A stretch of DNA of 64,000 nucleotides from Marinoscillum pacificum. GTDB lineage: Bacteria > Bacteroidota > Bacteroidia > Cytophagales > Cyclobacteriaceae. Each line of letters opens with the position of its first letter. The first letter of the stretch is position 1. The notes beneath the pieces are model-generated. The model ran no database searches. It was not told the origin of the DNA and was given only the letters and a program-made list of their open reading frames with translations. This document shows, one piece after another, positions 34,512-44,818 of the stretch. The translations under genes and the position numbers were made by a program. The stretch is from the NCBI RefSeq assembly GCF_024714495.1, contig NZ_JAMZMJ010000009.1:62001-126000 (forward strand), read 5' to 3'.

Positions 34512-34543
34512 GTTATCTTCAATCTTCTAATGATTGACCGATA

Positions 34544-35245
34544 ATGGAAAAAGCATCAAATTCTTACCTTTCTATCACTCAGTGGGCTGAAGAAGATCGT
34601 CCTAGAGAGAAGCTTCTATTAAAAGGTAAATCCAGTCTTTCTGACGCAGAGCTGATCGGCATACTTTTAGGCTCCGGCACCAAAACATTAAGTGCCGTAG
34701 ATCTTGCGAAGCAAATTCTTAACTCAGTAAACAATGATCTGCATACACTCGCTAAAATGAGTGTCAAGGATCTTTGTAAATTCAAAGGCATTGGAGAAGC
34801 AAAGGCCATATCCATCGTCAGTGCTTTAGAACTAGGCAGAAGGAGAAAAGATGCTGAACCCGTGAAGCAGCCACGCATTACCTGTTCAGATGATGCCTAT
34901 CAACTTCTAAAGCCAGAGCTTACTGATTTACCACATGAAGAATTCTGGATCATTCTTCTTAAAAGAAACAATCAGGTCATCCGAAAAGAGCAGGTCAGTT
35001 TTGGCGGAGTATCAGGAACAATCGTAGACCCCAAAATCATTTTTAAGAAAGCGCTGGACAACCTGGCAAGTGGAATGATTTTAGTCCACAATCACCCTTC
35101 TGGCAACTTAAAGCCCAGTCAAGCCGACATTCAACTCACCAAAAAATTAAAAACCAGTGGTGAATTGCTAGAAATCCCCATTTATGATCACATCATTTTC
35201 ACCGATCATGGATACTATAGTTTCTCTGACCAATCGATGATTTAA
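34544..35245 (+). CDS. radC: RadC family JAB-domain protein
   Basis: A 233-aa protein with a helix-hairpin-helix region (CKFKGIGEAKAISIVSALELGRR) and a JAMM metallo-domain. The zinc motif is HNHPSGNLKPSQAD (H-x-H...D), with Glu upstream in HEEFWI. RadC was once linked to DNA repair, but its role is unclear. The gene stands alone. Confidence 0.94.
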   Translation: MEKASNSYLSITQWAEEDRPREKLLLKGKSSLSDAELIGILLGSGTKTLSAVDLAKQILNSVNNDLHTLAKMSVKDLCKFKGIGEAKAISIVSALELGRRRKDAEPVKQPRITCSDDAYQLLKPELTDLPHEEFWIILLKRNNQVIRKEQVSFGGVSGTIVDPKIIFKKALDNLASGMILVHNHPSGNLKPSQADIQLTKKLKTSGELLEIPIYDHIIFTDHGYYSFSDQSMI

Positions 35246-35324
35246 GCCAGAAACTATAAAACATCACCTCCTGCAAAAGGCATATCGCTTAATTTAGCAG
35301 CAACAACCTGTAAAGATTTAGCGC

Positions 35325-35936
35325 ATGAAGAAAATTGCCTATTTAGCCGGAATCATCATATTATTCGTCATTATTTACTACTCTCTTGGCGGAAGTGATA
35401 ACAATCAAGCTTATAGAGAAAAAGTGGCTGATGTAAGAGCCGAAAGAGTTCGCTTTCTAAAATCATCTGAGCAATCACCTTTCCAACAGTTTGACAAGAA
35501 ATATCAACCAGTTAGCTACTTCGAAATAGATCCTAAATATAAAGTACGAGCAAATCTGGAACGAATCAGTTCACCAGTAAGAATGGCTGTTCAAAACAGT
35601 GATGGCACTACCACCACCTACAGCAAGTTCGCTTATGCCAATTTTAAGATAGATGACCAACCGTTTAAACTACTTATACTTAAACCAGCTGGATTTGGAG
35701 CATTACCCAACACCTATTTCACTGCGTTTGCGGATGAAACCAGTGGCTCGCTGACTTATGGAGGCGGACGTTACCTGGATTTAGAAATTGGAAAATCCGA
35801 CAATATAGAGATTGATTTTAACCTGGCTTACAATCCGTACTGCGCCTATGTATCCGAATATTCATGCCCTTTACCGCCTGCAGAGAACGTTTTACCGCTC
35901 AAAATAGAGGCTGGCGAAAAGGCATTTAAGTATTAA
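35325..35936 (+). CDS. DUF1684 domain protein, membrane-anchored
   Basis: A 203-aa protein with an N-terminal anchor or uncleaved signal (AYLAGIIILFVIIYYSLGG) and a C-terminal beta-rich domain. That domain ends with the DUF1684 signature NLAYNPYCAYVSEYSCPLPPAENVLPLKIEAGEK. TYGGGRYLDLEIG upstream also belongs to the family. Function unknown. The Cys pair in YCAYVSEYSCPLP is conserved in the family. Confidence 0.88.
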   Translation: MKKIAYLAGIIILFVIIYYSLGGSDNNQAYREKVADVRAERVRFLKSSEQSPFQQFDKKYQPVSYFEIDPKYKVRANLERISSPVRMAVQNSDGTTTTYSKFAYANFKIDDQPFKLLILKPAGFGALPNTYFTAFADETSGSLTYGGGRYLDLEIGKSDNIEIDFNLAYNPYCAYVSEYSCPLPPAENVLPLKIEAGEKAFKY

Positions 35937-36003
35937 TTACAGTCATTAAAATCTTAACACAATTTTTGCACCGATTTACAACGGTGATTCGCCCTCACTT
36001 CCC

Positions 36004-36131
36004 TATTTTTGTCGATTGCTCGCAAAGCGTAGAACTTGTTGAGAATTTGGGAGTTGGGTAGCGAGATTGTAACCAACAATAGAATACGAGCAAAAGCATA
36101 ATTAGAATATAAATAACGACGGAGAAGCAGG
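36004..36131 (+). promoter_or_regulatory. possible -7 box and structured leader of pheT
   Basis: TATTTTTG at 36004-36011 fits the -7 consensus, but no TTG stands at the -33 position. The roughly 115-base leader contains CTCGC/GCGAG arms and ATTGT/ACAAT arms, and the ribosome site GGAGAAGCAGG precedes the ATG. No T-box elements are visible. A synthetase leader of this length could hold regulation. Confidence 0.35.
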
Positions 36132-38540
36132 ATGAAGATTTCCTACAATTGGCTGAAGGATTATATAGATATTAATGAGTCCCCTGAAGAGATTGGTGAT
36201 GCACTAACGCAGACTGGTCTTGAAATGGAAGGAATAGAACATGTAGAGAAAATCAAAGGCGGGTTAGCTAATCTGGTAGTAGGTGAGATCAAAGAATGTG
36301 TACCTCACCCGAATGCAGATAAGCTGAAATTGACGAAAGTTGATGCCGGTATTGGAGAATTATTACCAATTGTTTGTGGTGCTCCAAATGTTGCTCTAGG
36401 ACAAAAGGTAATTGTAGCGCCAGTTGGAACAATGATCTACCCAACTGAAGGTGATCCATTCCAAATTAAAAAAGCAAAAATCCGAGGTGAAGCTTCTGAA
36501 GGGATGCTTTGTGCTGAAGACGAAATTGGCCTAGGACAAAGCCACGCTGGACTGTTGATCCTGGATAATAACCTAGCAATTGGAACACCTGTCAAAGATC
36601 TTTTCGAAACAGGAACTGACAGTGTATTCGAAATTGGATTAACTCCAAACAGAGGAGATGCTACCGGACACTTAGGTGTAGCAAGAGATCTAAAAGCTTT
36701 CTACAAGAGAGCTATGAAACTTCCTGCAGCACAAGCTAAAGAAGCTAAAATTGATAATCCAATTGAAGTAGTGGTAGAAAACACTGCTTCTTGTCCAAGA
36801 TATTCTGGAGCCACTATTCGTGGTATAAAAGTGGGTCCATCTCCTGATTGGTTACAGTGGAGACTGAGAGCAATTGGCCTCTCTCCTATCAATAATATTG
36901 TAGATATCACCAACTACGTGATGATGAGCCTTGGTCAGCCAATGCACGCATTTGATGCTGATCAAATCAAAGGAGGAAAAGTCATCGTAAAGAATTTACC
37001 TGCTGGCACTAAGTTCACTACGCTCGACGAAGAAGAAAGAACACTTCATCATGATGATCTAATGATCTGTGATGAAGCTGAAGGAATGTGCATTGCTGGT
37101 GTTTTTGGAGGAATCAACTCAGGCATCAAAGACGGAACAACTAGTGTATTCCTGGAAAGTGCTTATTTCTCAGCAGACTCAGTCCGTGCTACAGCGATGA
37201 GACATACGCTATCGACAGATGCGTCATTCAGATATGAGCGAGGAACAGATCCTGAAATGACTATTCCTGCCCTCCATATGGCGATTGATTTAATTTTGGA
37301 GATCGCTGGAGGATATTTGGCGTCCGAATACACGGATTTATATCCGACTAAAATAGAGCCCGTCCAAATTGAAACATCATTTGCTAATTTTCATCGATTA
37401 ATCGGTATAGAAATACCAAATGAGCGAATCATCGAGATTCTGAACAATCTAGATATTGAAACTTCCAATATTACTGACAGCACTTTCACAGCAACTGTAC
37501 CTCCTTACAGAAGTGAGGTAACACGTGAGGCTGACTTAGTGGAAGAAGTGCTTCGAATCTATGGGTTCAATAATATTCCATTGGAGGAGTCATTCTCTGC
37601 TGGCTATCTAGCTTCTTTTGATGAAAAAGAGCCTTATAAAGTACAAGAAAGCTTATCACTATTCTTGTCAGGAACAGGAATGTCTGAGATTCAAACAAAC
37701 TCTCTGACCAATCCAAAGTACTATCAGGACTTGAAATTAGGTGGTGAACCAATTGAGATATTAAACAAATCAAGTGAAGAACTAGGCTACATGAAAACCA
37801 GCCCAGTTTACACAGCACTTGAATCTGTGAGACACAATATCAACCGTAGAATGAGTAATTTGTCATTCTTCGAGTTTGGCAAAGTGTATCATTTGAAAAA
37901 TGAGAAATACCAGGAAGATGAAATCCTAGGATTGTACCTAACTGGCAACAAGCATGAAGAATCATGGCTGGCTGAATCAAAACCCAGGGACTTCTATGAT
38001 CTTTCAAGAGCTGGATTTGCAGTATTGCATCACTTGAGAATTGAAAATTACACAACAGAACCAGCAGCTGATGATGAGCTATTTGATTATGGCTTGCACA
38101 TCAAATTCAACAATAAAGTCGTTGGGAAGTTAGGTAAGTTAAAATCGAAGATCGCTAAGTATTTTGATATCAAGCAAGAGGTATTCTATGCAGAATTCCT
38201 TTGGAAGGACTTATTGAAGGCGACAAGACTTGAATCACAGTTCTCAGAAATCTCCAAGTACCCTGAAGTACGAAGAGATTTGTCTCTTGTGTTAGATAAA
38301 CACGTGAGTTACAATGAGATTCGTGATTTAGCTTTTAAGTCTGAGAAAAAATTATTAACTAGAATAAATGTCTTTAGTGTGTATGAAGGAGACAAACTGG
38401 AAGCGGGCAAAAAGTCCTACGCGCTCAGCTTCTATCTTCAGGATACTACCAAGACGCTTACTGACAAAGTCATTGATAAAGTAATGAATGGCTTGATCAG
38501 AACATTTGAAAATGAGGTAGGGGCAATCATCAGAAAGTAA
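36132..38540 (+). CDS. pheT: phenylalanine--tRNA ligase beta subunit
   Basis: An 802-aa beta subunit of the (alpha-beta)2 PheRS. It has an N-terminal tRNA-binding OB domain (about 40-150, KECVPHPNADKLKLTKVD), the B3/B4 editing region (GVARDLKAFY, QPMHAFDAD), the B5 domain, a core catalytic-like domain and the C-terminal anticodon-binding FDX-ACB domain (YPEVRRDLSLVLDK). The subunit charges tRNA-Phe together with PheS, which is not in the window. The stop overlaps the next gene's ATG by one base (TAATG), so the genes form an operon through rny. Confidence 0.97.
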   Translation: MKISYNWLKDYIDINESPEEIGDALTQTGLEMEGIEHVEKIKGGLANLVVGEIKECVPHPNADKLKLTKVDAGIGELLPIVCGAPNVALGQKVIVAPVGTMIYPTEGDPFQIKKAKIRGEASEGMLCAEDEIGLGQSHAGLLILDNNLAIGTPVKDLFETGTDSVFEIGLTPNRGDATGHLGVARDLKAFYKRAMKLPAAQAKEAKIDNPIEVVVENTASCPRYSGATIRGIKVGPSPDWLQWRLRAIGLSPINNIVDITNYVMMSLGQPMHAFDADQIKGGKVIVKNLPAGTKFTTLDEEERTLHHDDLMICDEAEGMCIAGVFGGINSGIKDGTTSVFLESAYFSADSVRATAMRHTLSTDASFRYERGTDPEMTIPALHMAIDLILEIAGGYLASEYTDLYPTKIEPVQIETSFANFHRLIGIEIPNERIIEILNNLDIETSNITDSTFTATVPPYRSEVTREADLVEEVLRIYGFNNIPLEESFSAGYLASFDEKEPYKVQESLSLFLSGTGMSEIQTNSLTNPKYYQDLKLGGEPIEILNKSSEELGYMKTSPVYTALESVRHNINRRMSNLSFFEFGKVYHLKNEKYQEDEILGLYLTGNKHEESWLAESKPRDFYDLSRAGFAVLHHLRIENYTTEPAADDELFDYGLHIKFNNKVVGKLGKLKSKIAKYFDIKQEVFYAEFLWKDLLKATRLESQFSEISKYPEVRRDLSLVLDKHVSYNEIRDLAFKSEKKLLTRINVFSVYEGDKLEAGKKSYALSFYLQDTTKTLTDKVIDKVMNGLIRTFENEVGAIIRK

Positions 38541-38839
38541 TGAAAAACGAGACACTAAGAGCGGAATTGAACAATCTTGAAAGAAAAGTAAAACTTCTTC
38601 TTAGTGACTATGCCCAGCTCAAAACAGATTTTGACAAATGCCAGACGGAAAATCAGCATTTAAAAGCACAGATTAACGATCAACAGTCGAAAATCTCGAG
38701 CTTTCAAAATCAATCGAAAATTAGTAAAATTGTAGAAAGCATGGTAGTCGGCGAAAACGATTCGGAAGAGTTGAAGGATGTGATTGACGGCTATATTAAG
38801 GAGATAAATAAATGCATTGCTCATTTGGGTGAAGCTTAA
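38540..38839 (+). CDS. coiled-coil protein between pheT and zapA (99 aa)
   Basis: A 99-aa helical protein with a clear heptad coiled coil (LRAELNNLERKVKLLLSDYAQLKTD and onwards) and a helical C-terminus (GYIKEINKCIAHLGEA). This gene is commonly found just before zapA in Bacteroidota. Its size and coiled coil recall ZapB-like partners of ZapA, but homology to ZapB cannot be claimed by eye. It overlaps pheT by one base and ends 9 bp before zapA. Confidence 0.8.
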   Translation: MKNETLRAELNNLERKVKLLLSDYAQLKTDFDKCQTENQHLKAQINDQQSKISSFQNQSKISKIVESMVVGENDSEELKDVIDGYIKEINKCIAHLGEA

Positions 38840-38848
38840 CAAACCGAA

Positions 38849-39133
38849 ATGACAGAATTATCAATAAAGCTAAAATTAGCAAACCGGGAGTACCCCATGA
38901 AGGTGAAAGCGGAAGACGAAGAAGGCATCAGAAAAGCTGGTAAAATGCTCAATGAGAAGATCAAAGCATACAGAGACCAGTTTGGAATTGATGACAATCA
39001 GGATCTTCTAGCTATGGTTGCCTTCGATTGCCTGGTGGAGAAAATGAAAAAAGAGGAAACTACGGATTCTAAGGATGAAATAGCTCTCGATCAAATACGA
39101 AACATTAGCCAATTGATATCTGGTGCTATTTAA
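38849..39133 (+). CDS. zapA: cell division protein ZapA
   Basis: A 94-aa ZapA, which cross-links FtsZ filaments at midcell. The typical beginning is visible (TELSIKLKLANREYPMKVKAEDEE), followed by GKMLNEKIKAYRDQFG and DLLAMVAFDCL in the dimerisation helix. Same operon as pheT and rny. Confidence 0.92.
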   Translation: MTELSIKLKLANREYPMKVKAEDEEGIRKAGKMLNEKIKAYRDQFGIDDNQDLLAMVAFDCLVEKMKKEETTDSKDEIALDQIRNISQLISGAI

Positions 39134-39204
39134 ATAGCTCATTAATAGCCTACCAAATCCTAGCCTGGTACCGTGTATGTTAAATATACATATACACAAC
39201 ACCA

Positions 39205-40764
39205 ATGGATATTATATATATAGTCATCGCAATAGCTGGTATTGCTGTCGGTTTTGCGGTTGATCGAGTGCTCCTGAAAAGGTCAGTCGATAAAAAGCTG
39301 CAGGAAGCAGAGGAGCAGAAGAAGCTCATCCTGAAAGAAGCTGAAGTAACAGGCGAAAGCATTAAAAAAGACCGAATTCTCGAGGCAAAAGAGAAGTTCT
39401 TCAAAATGAAGCAGGAGTTTGACGAAGAGTCTAACCGCAAGAAGAACCAAATCATCTCTAACGAGAATAAGCTTAAACAGCGCGAAGCAAACCTATCCAA
39501 ACAGATAGAGCAAAATAAACGATCTGAAGCAGAACTAGAATCTCAAAAAGAGAACCTAACTGCTCAATTGGAGATCGTGAAAAAGCGCAAGGAGGAATTT
39601 GAGAAGCTAAAAGCTCAGGAAGTAACCATCCTGGAAAAAGCATCCAACCTTTCTGCGGAAGAAGCTAAAGCTCAATTAGTAGAAACTCTTAAAGATGAGG
39701 CTAGAACCGATGCGTCTGCTCATATCAAGCAGATTATGGAAGAGGCCAATATGACTGCCACTAAGGAGGCTAAGAAGATTGTGCTTCAAACAATCCAGAG
39801 AACTGCTACTGAGCACGCCATAGAAAACTGTGTCTCTATTTTCAACATTGAAAGTGATGATATCAAAGGAAAGATCATCGGTCGTGAAGGAAGAAACATC
39901 AGAGCTCTGGAAGCATCTACTGGAGTAGAAATCATCGTGGATGATACGCCAGAAGCGATCATTATTTCTGGATTTGATCCAGTAAGAAGAGAAATCGCAA
40001 GGCTATCACTTCACCGTCTAGTTCAGGATGGTAGAATCCACCCAGCTAGAATTGAAGAGATCGTAGCTAAGACGACTAAAAACATTGAAGAGGAGATTGT
40101 GGAGATTGGTGAAAGAACTGTCATCGATCTTGGAATCCATGGCTTGCACCCTGAACTGATCAAGTTGGTGGGCAGAATGCGATTCCGTTCTTCTTACGGA
40201 CAAAACTTGTTACAGCACTCAAGAGAAGTAGCTAAGCTGTGTTCTACTTTGGCATCTGAGCTTGGATTGAATCCTAAGCTGGCTAAGAGAGCTGGATTGC
40301 TACACGATATTGGTAAGGTATGGCCGGATGAGCCAGAGAAACCTCACGCTATCATCGGTATGGAGCTTGCTCAAAAATACAAAGAGAATGCAGAGGTATG
40401 CAATGCCATTGGAGCCCACCACGACGAAATAGAGATGACTTCAATGATCTCTCCGATTGTGCAGGCATGTGATGCAATCTCAGGTAGTAGACCTGGAGCT
40501 CGTCGTGAAATCATGGAGCAGTACTTGAAGCGTCTGAAAGAGCTAGAAAGTGTAGCGCTTAGCTTTGAAGGAGTAAACAAGTGCTATGCTATTCAGGCTG
40601 GTCGTGAACTTCGTGTGATGGTAGACGCAGAAAATGTAACCGATCAAAAAGCTGGAGAGCTGTCGTTCGGTATCTCTCAGAAGATTGAGAAGGACATGCA
40701 ATACCCTGGACAAATAAAAGTTACCGTTATTCGAGAGACAAGAGCCGTGGCTTTCGCGAAGTAA
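39205..40764 (+). CDS. rny: ribonuclease Y
   Basis: A 519-aa membrane-anchored endoribonuclease that starts mRNA decay. An N-terminal transmembrane segment ([21 protein letters not shown]) is followed by a long coiled coil (about 25-180), a KH domain ([28 protein letters not shown]) and an HD domain ([12 protein letters not shown] with GLLHDIGKV). The ending ETRAVAFAK is typical. The gene closes the pheT operon and has a strong terminator. Confidence 0.97.
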   Translation: MDIIYIVIAIAGIAVGFAVDRVLLKRSVDKKLQEAEEQKKLILKEAEVTGESIKKDRILEAKEKFFKMKQEFDEESNRKKNQIISNENKLKQREANLSKQIEQNKRSEAELESQKENLTAQLEIVKKRKEEFEKLKAQEVTILEKASNLSAEEAKAQLVETLKDEARTDASAHIKQIMEEANMTATKEAKKIVLQTIQRTATEHAIENCVSIFNIESDDIKGKIIGREGRNIRALEASTGVEIIVDDTPEAIIISGFDPVRREIARLSLHRLVQDGRIHPARIEEIVAKTTKNIEEEIVEIGERTVIDLGIHGLHPELIKLVGRMRFRSSYGQNLLQHSREVAKLCSTLASELGLNPKLAKRAGLLHDIGKVWPDEPEKPHAIIGMELAQKYKENAEVCNAIGAHHDEIEMTSMISPIVQACDAISGSRPGARREIMEQYLKRLKELESVALSFEGVNKCYAIQAGRELRVMVDAENVTDQKAGELSFGISQKIEKDMQYPGQIKVTVIRETRAVAFAK

Positions 40765-40795
40765 GATGTAACTGAATTCGTTATAAAAAACCTTT

Positions 40796-40829
40796 AAAAG
40801 AAGTTCTGTATTTCGCAGAACTTCTTTTT
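40796..40829 (+). terminator. terminator of rny
   Basis: AAAAGAAGTTCTG (40796-40808) pairs with CAGAACTTCTTTT (40816-40828), a 13-bp stem followed by T-rich sequence. Confidence 0.9.
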
Positions 40830-40858
40830 ATTTATAGCGACTTAACTTAACTAACCAA

Positions 40859-42850
40859 ATGATTAACAAGCTGACCCTTGCTTCCATATTTCTTATGGTT
40901 GCTTTCAATCTATTTGCTCAATTTGATGCGAGATTTGGAAAAGTCTCAAAGGAAGAATTAGAGTTAAAAGAATGTTCCTTCGATTCAGACGCCAATTCCA
41001 TGATCCTTAGTCAAACGGGATACTTGCGTTTCATCTATAATGACTCCAAAAGTCGATGGCAATACAGGATAGACATTACCAAAAGAATCAAAGTTTTCAA
41101 CAAACTTGATAAAGACGTTGCTAATATCTCAATCGTTCTATATGATCCTGAAAATAGTTCTGATGACGAAAGTGTCTCAAGTTTAAAAGGATTTACTTAC
41201 AACCTGGTACAAGGCAAAGTAGAGAAAAGCAAACTCACAAACGCTGAAGAGTATAGGACTAGAATAAGTGACTATAGAACGGAAGTAAGTTTTGCCATGC
41301 CGGATGTAAACGACGGATCAGTTCTTGAATACAAATACACCATTACATCTGATTATATCAGCAACCTCTATACTTGGCACTTCCAATCCTACTTACCAAT
41401 TTACTATTCTGAATTTGAAACAATAATTCCTGAATGGTTTAACTACTCCAGCAATCAAGTAGGCACCTATATACCCTTAGAAATTAAAGAATCAAAAATG
41501 GATGAGTCATTTACTTATTCATGGGAATCTCAAGGAGCACTTGGACAAACTAGAAAAGGAACGAGCAGTTTGAATTCAATTAGTACTAAAATGTCTCACA
41601 TTGCCAGAAACACTCCAAAAATTGAGAATGAACCATTTATGAATAACAAACCAGATATTCCCGCTAGATTGGAATATCAGTTGATGTCTTATCAAATGCC
41701 TGGTTCTACACTTAAAAAAATTGCTGGCAATTATGATGAATACACTAAAAACATCATGGGTTGGGACTCATTTGGCCATGTACTTAACAAAGGAGGGTTT
41801 TCAAAGGACATTATAGCGTCCTTTTATTCAAGTGGTGACTCTCTAGCACATTCAATATATTCTCATGTCCAAAATCATTTCACATGGAATGATGTCAATG
41901 GGTTCACCAGTTCTGATGCCGGAAGAAAAGCATACAATGATGCCACAGGCAATGTAGGAGCCATTAATCTCACATTGATAGCTATGCTTAGAGAAGCTGG
42001 AATTGAAGCCCATCCTGTCATCTTGAGTACACGAGGACACGGCGTCCCTCATCCTATTTACCCAAACACAGAAGATTTTAATTATGTAATAGCATCCGTT
42101 CAACTGTCAGATAAAGTAGTCTTACTAGATGCTACATCTGATTACCCTTTTGGAACCCTTCCCGTAAGGTGTCTTAATGGCAATGGATGGATGGCTACAG
42201 AAAACGGTGGTAAATGGGTTGACTTAAAGCAAGGGGCTGAACATGGAATTTCAACTATGATTTCTATAACTATTGAAGATGATGAATTAATCAAAAATCA
42301 TCAAATGAAATTTACTGGCCACGCTGCATTGGATGAAATTGAAGACTATGATGAAGAAAATGAATCCAAATATATAGAAGCCTTCGAAACATATTTTACA
42401 GATTCAGAGGTAGATGAATTTAAGTATGAATCTGATATTGACCAGGTTGTTGTGGCTTTTAATGCCACAAAAGATACTGATATGGAAGATATCATGTATA
42501 TCCAGCCTATGAACATAGGACTCATACAATCAAATCCATTTAAAAGAGAAGTAAGACAATCTTTAGTAGATTTTTCATATCCAATTTCGCGTTCTGTTAT
42601 TGTTCAAATAAACATTCCAGAAGGGTATACAGCTGAACTTCCAGAATCAACCATTATAGCCCTACCAAATAATGGTGGTAGATTCACCTATAGCGTTAAT
42701 CAAGTTGGAAATAAGATCAGTTTGCTTTCCAGATACAACCTGAATCAAACCATGTTTACTACTCAGGAATATCCAGCTCTAAAGCAATTTTATGACTTAA
42801 TGGTGAAGAAAAACACCGAGATGATTGTACTTAAACCTGTTGGGCCATGA
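40859..42850 (+). CDS. DUF3857/transglutaminase-like secreted protein, probably inactive
   Basis: A 663-aa protein with signal peptide (NKLTLASIFLMVAFNLFAQ), a DUF3857 beta-rich N-terminal domain and a transglutaminase-like core. Where active relatives have GDC, this one reads ATGNVGAINLTLIAMLREAG, with no Cys, so it is probably a pseudo-enzyme. The His/Asp region is STRGHGVPHPIYPNTEDFNYVIASV and LLDATSDYPFG. It overlaps the next gene by 4 bp (ATGA), so the two are made together. Confidence 0.86.
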   Translation: MINKLTLASIFLMVAFNLFAQFDARFGKVSKEELELKECSFDSDANSMILSQTGYLRFIYNDSKSRWQYRIDITKRIKVFNKLDKDVANISIVLYDPENSSDDESVSSLKGFTYNLVQGKVEKSKLTNAEEYRTRISDYRTEVSFAMPDVNDGSVLEYKYTITSDYISNLYTWHFQSYLPIYYSEFETIIPEWFNYSSNQVGTYIPLEIKESKMDESFTYSWESQGALGQTRKGTSSLNSISTKMSHIARNTPKIENEPFMNNKPDIPARLEYQLMSYQMPGSTLKKIAGNYDEYTKNIMGWDSFGHVLNKGGFSKDIIASFYSSGDSLAHSIYSHVQNHFTWNDVNGFTSSDAGRKAYNDATGNVGAINLTLIAMLREAGIEAHPVILSTRGHGVPHPIYPNTEDFNYVIASVQLSDKVVLLDATSDYPFGTLPVRCLNGNGWMATENGGKWVDLKQGAEHGISTMISITIEDDELIKNHQMKFTGHAALDEIEDYDEENESKYIEAFETYFTDSEVDEFKYESDIDQVVVAFNATKDTDMEDIMYIQPMNIGLIQSNPFKREVRQSLVDFSYPISRSVIVQINIPEGYTAELPESTIIALPNNGGRFTYSVNQVGNKISLLSRYNLNQTMFTTQEYPALKQFYDLMVKKNTEMIVLKPVGP

Positions 42851-44727
42851 GATTGAGCATTTTAATATTTTGCCTAATTTCATTTTCAAAAAGCTTTTCA
42901 CAAGGAATTCTGAACAACATCCCTGATTCCCTTCAGAAAAACGCAAATGAAATCATACTGTATGATCACACTAAATTTGAGATCATCGATATTGCTAATT
43001 CTAAAGAATCACAGGAATATAAAGTCATCATTGTCAATGATGATACAGATGATCGCACAAGTATACAAATAGGATATGACCAGTTTACCTCCATAACGGA
43101 TGCATCTGTTGTCGTTACGAACTTAGAGGGAGAAGAACTTGAAAGCTACAAACTGAAAGATTTCGAAGACTATAGTCAAAAGGGAGGAAGCCTGGCTTCT
43201 GATAATCGATCAAAATATCTTGAACCAAAATTCGCAACTCCTTATGTATTGGAAGTGAAGTATGAACTGGCTCATATAGGTTCTCTATTCTACCCTACCT
43301 GGATACCATTATCGGCAGAAAACCAAAGCCTCTTATCATCAACTTTGAGTATTACTAGCAGCAGAGACAATTATCGGTACAAGAGCTTTGGTGTTAAAGC
43401 CCCAATACAGCAAGCAGACAATACTTTGGTTTGGGAAGTATCAAATTTAAAAGCAATTGAAAGTGAATCTTATGCTCCGCAGTATTACAATTTTCTTCCT
43501 GTAGTTTATACTGCACCCAACCAGTTTATGATGGATGGATATGAAGGAAACATGTCCACCTGGAAAGGCTTTGGTGAGTGGCAAAACAAACTAATGCTAG
43601 GGCTAAATAACTTATCTGAAGAGGACCTCAGGGATTTGAAAGGCAAGATACCTCAAGATGCTTCTGATTTGGATAAAATTAGAATCGTTTATGAATATGT
43701 GCAAGCCAATACGCGCTACGTCAGCATTCAATTAGGCATAGGTGGGTGGAAGCCTTTTGAATCTCAATTTGTTCATGAGAAAAAATATGGGGATTGTAAA
43801 GCACTTTCATTTTACACCAGATCTCTGCTAGAAGCTGTTGGAATTAAATCTTACTATACATTGATTAATGCAGGTTACTCCAAAAGACAACCATTTGAAG
43901 ACTTCCCAGCCAGCTATTTCAATCACGCTATTGTAACAGTGCCAATGCAAAAAGACACTATTTGGCTAGAATGCACTTCACAAACGAACCCTTTTGGTTA
44001 CTTAGGGACTTTCACGAGTGATCGCAATGCATTGATGATTACTGAAGATGGTGGAAAATTAATTCACACCAAATCCTATACCTCTGAAGAAAATATTCAA
44101 AGCACATCAACCGTAGTTGAAATTAATGAAGAAGGTACCGCAAGTGTTAATTTGAGCAGATCATATTACGGACTCGAAATAGGAAATGATAAGTTCTCAG
44201 GTGCTGTATTAAAATCAGAAGATGATCAAAAAAAATGGTTCTACGATTACCATAGTTGGGGATCAACAAAGCTCTCTAAACTTGAATTAACTAAACCTAG
44301 CTTGGATCCTGTCCCAAAAGGCACAATGGTTTTAGAAGCCACTATTGAGCACTTTGCTTCTAACAATGCGAATCGCCTATTTCATAATCCATTCACATTT
44401 ACCAATATCAAATGGATGGATATGAAAAGTAAAGAACGTGAACTGGATCTGGAAATCAAATATGCCTATACACAACTCGATACGACTTTAATAAAACTTC
44501 CAGCGAAGTATGCACCTGAAAACCTACCTAAGGAGGCAGCCATTTCGAATAAATTTGGATCATTTAGTTTGAAAGTGAATCCTTCTGCTGATGGAATACA
44601 ACTAATTCGAGAGTTTAAAATCAATGAAGGTATTTACACAACAGAAGAGTATGGCGAGTTTAGAGACTTTATAAGAAGTGTGCAGAAAAGTGATCGTCAG
44701 AAAATAGTGATGGTAGATAAGACATAA
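42847..44727 (+). CDS. DUF3857 transglutaminase-like secreted protein, with catalytic Cys
   Basis: A 626-aa secreted paralogue of the gene before it. The signal segment is RLSILIFCLISFSKSFSQ. The transglutaminase core shows HEKKYGDCKALSFYTRSLLEAVGI (catalytic Cys), YFNHAIVTVP (His) and WLECTSQTNPFG (acidic position). Members may cleave or cross-link peptides in the periplasm; the substrate is unknown. It is translationally coupled to an upstream paralogue lacking the Cys. A strong terminator follows. Confidence 0.9.
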   Translation: MRLSILIFCLISFSKSFSQGILNNIPDSLQKNANEIILYDHTKFEIIDIANSKESQEYKVIIVNDDTDDRTSIQIGYDQFTSITDASVVVTNLEGEELESYKLKDFEDYSQKGGSLASDNRSKYLEPKFATPYVLEVKYELAHIGSLFYPTWIPLSAENQSLLSSTLSITSSRDNYRYKSFGVKAPIQQADNTLVWEVSNLKAIESESYAPQYYNFLPVVYTAPNQFMMDGYEGNMSTWKGFGEWQNKLMLGLNNLSEEDLRDLKGKIPQDASDLDKIRIVYEYVQANTRYVSIQLGIGGWKPFESQFVHEKKYGDCKALSFYTRSLLEAVGIKSYYTLINAGYSKRQPFEDFPASYFNHAIVTVPMQKDTIWLECTSQTNPFGYLGTFTSDRNALMITEDGGKLIHTKSYTSEENIQSTSTVVEINEEGTASVNLSRSYYGLEIGNDKFSGAVLKSEDDQKKWFYDYHSWGSTKLSKLELTKPSLDPVPKGTMVLEATIEHFASNNANRLFHNPFTFTNIKWMDMKSKERELDLEIKYAYTQLDTTLIKLPAKYAPENLPKEAAISNKFGSFSLKVNPSADGIQLIREFKINEGIYTTEEYGEFRDFIRSVQKSDRQKIVMVDKT

Positions 44728-44751
44728 CACCAAAATTATTAATGTAATCTT

Positions 44752-44790
44752 AAGCCCTACTCGGTTTCCTGAGTAGGGCTTATTTATTTT
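44752..44790 (+). terminator. terminator of the DUF3857 pair
   Basis: AAGCCCTACTC (44752-44762) pairs with GAGTAGGGCTT (44771-44781), followed by ATTTATTTT. Confidence 0.88.
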
Positions 44791-44818
44791 ATTATTGTCC
44801 CATCAAAATATCCATCTC

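Noticed and set aside
36012-36131. T-box riboswitch before pheT
   Set aside because: No specifier loop or T-box consensus (TGGNACC-type) is visible and such elements are not expected in Bacteroidota.
39134-39204. 6S RNA between zapA and rny
   Set aside because: The gap is only about 70 bp and lacks the long interrupted hairpin of 6S RNA; it holds just a short palindrome-rich A/T sequence.
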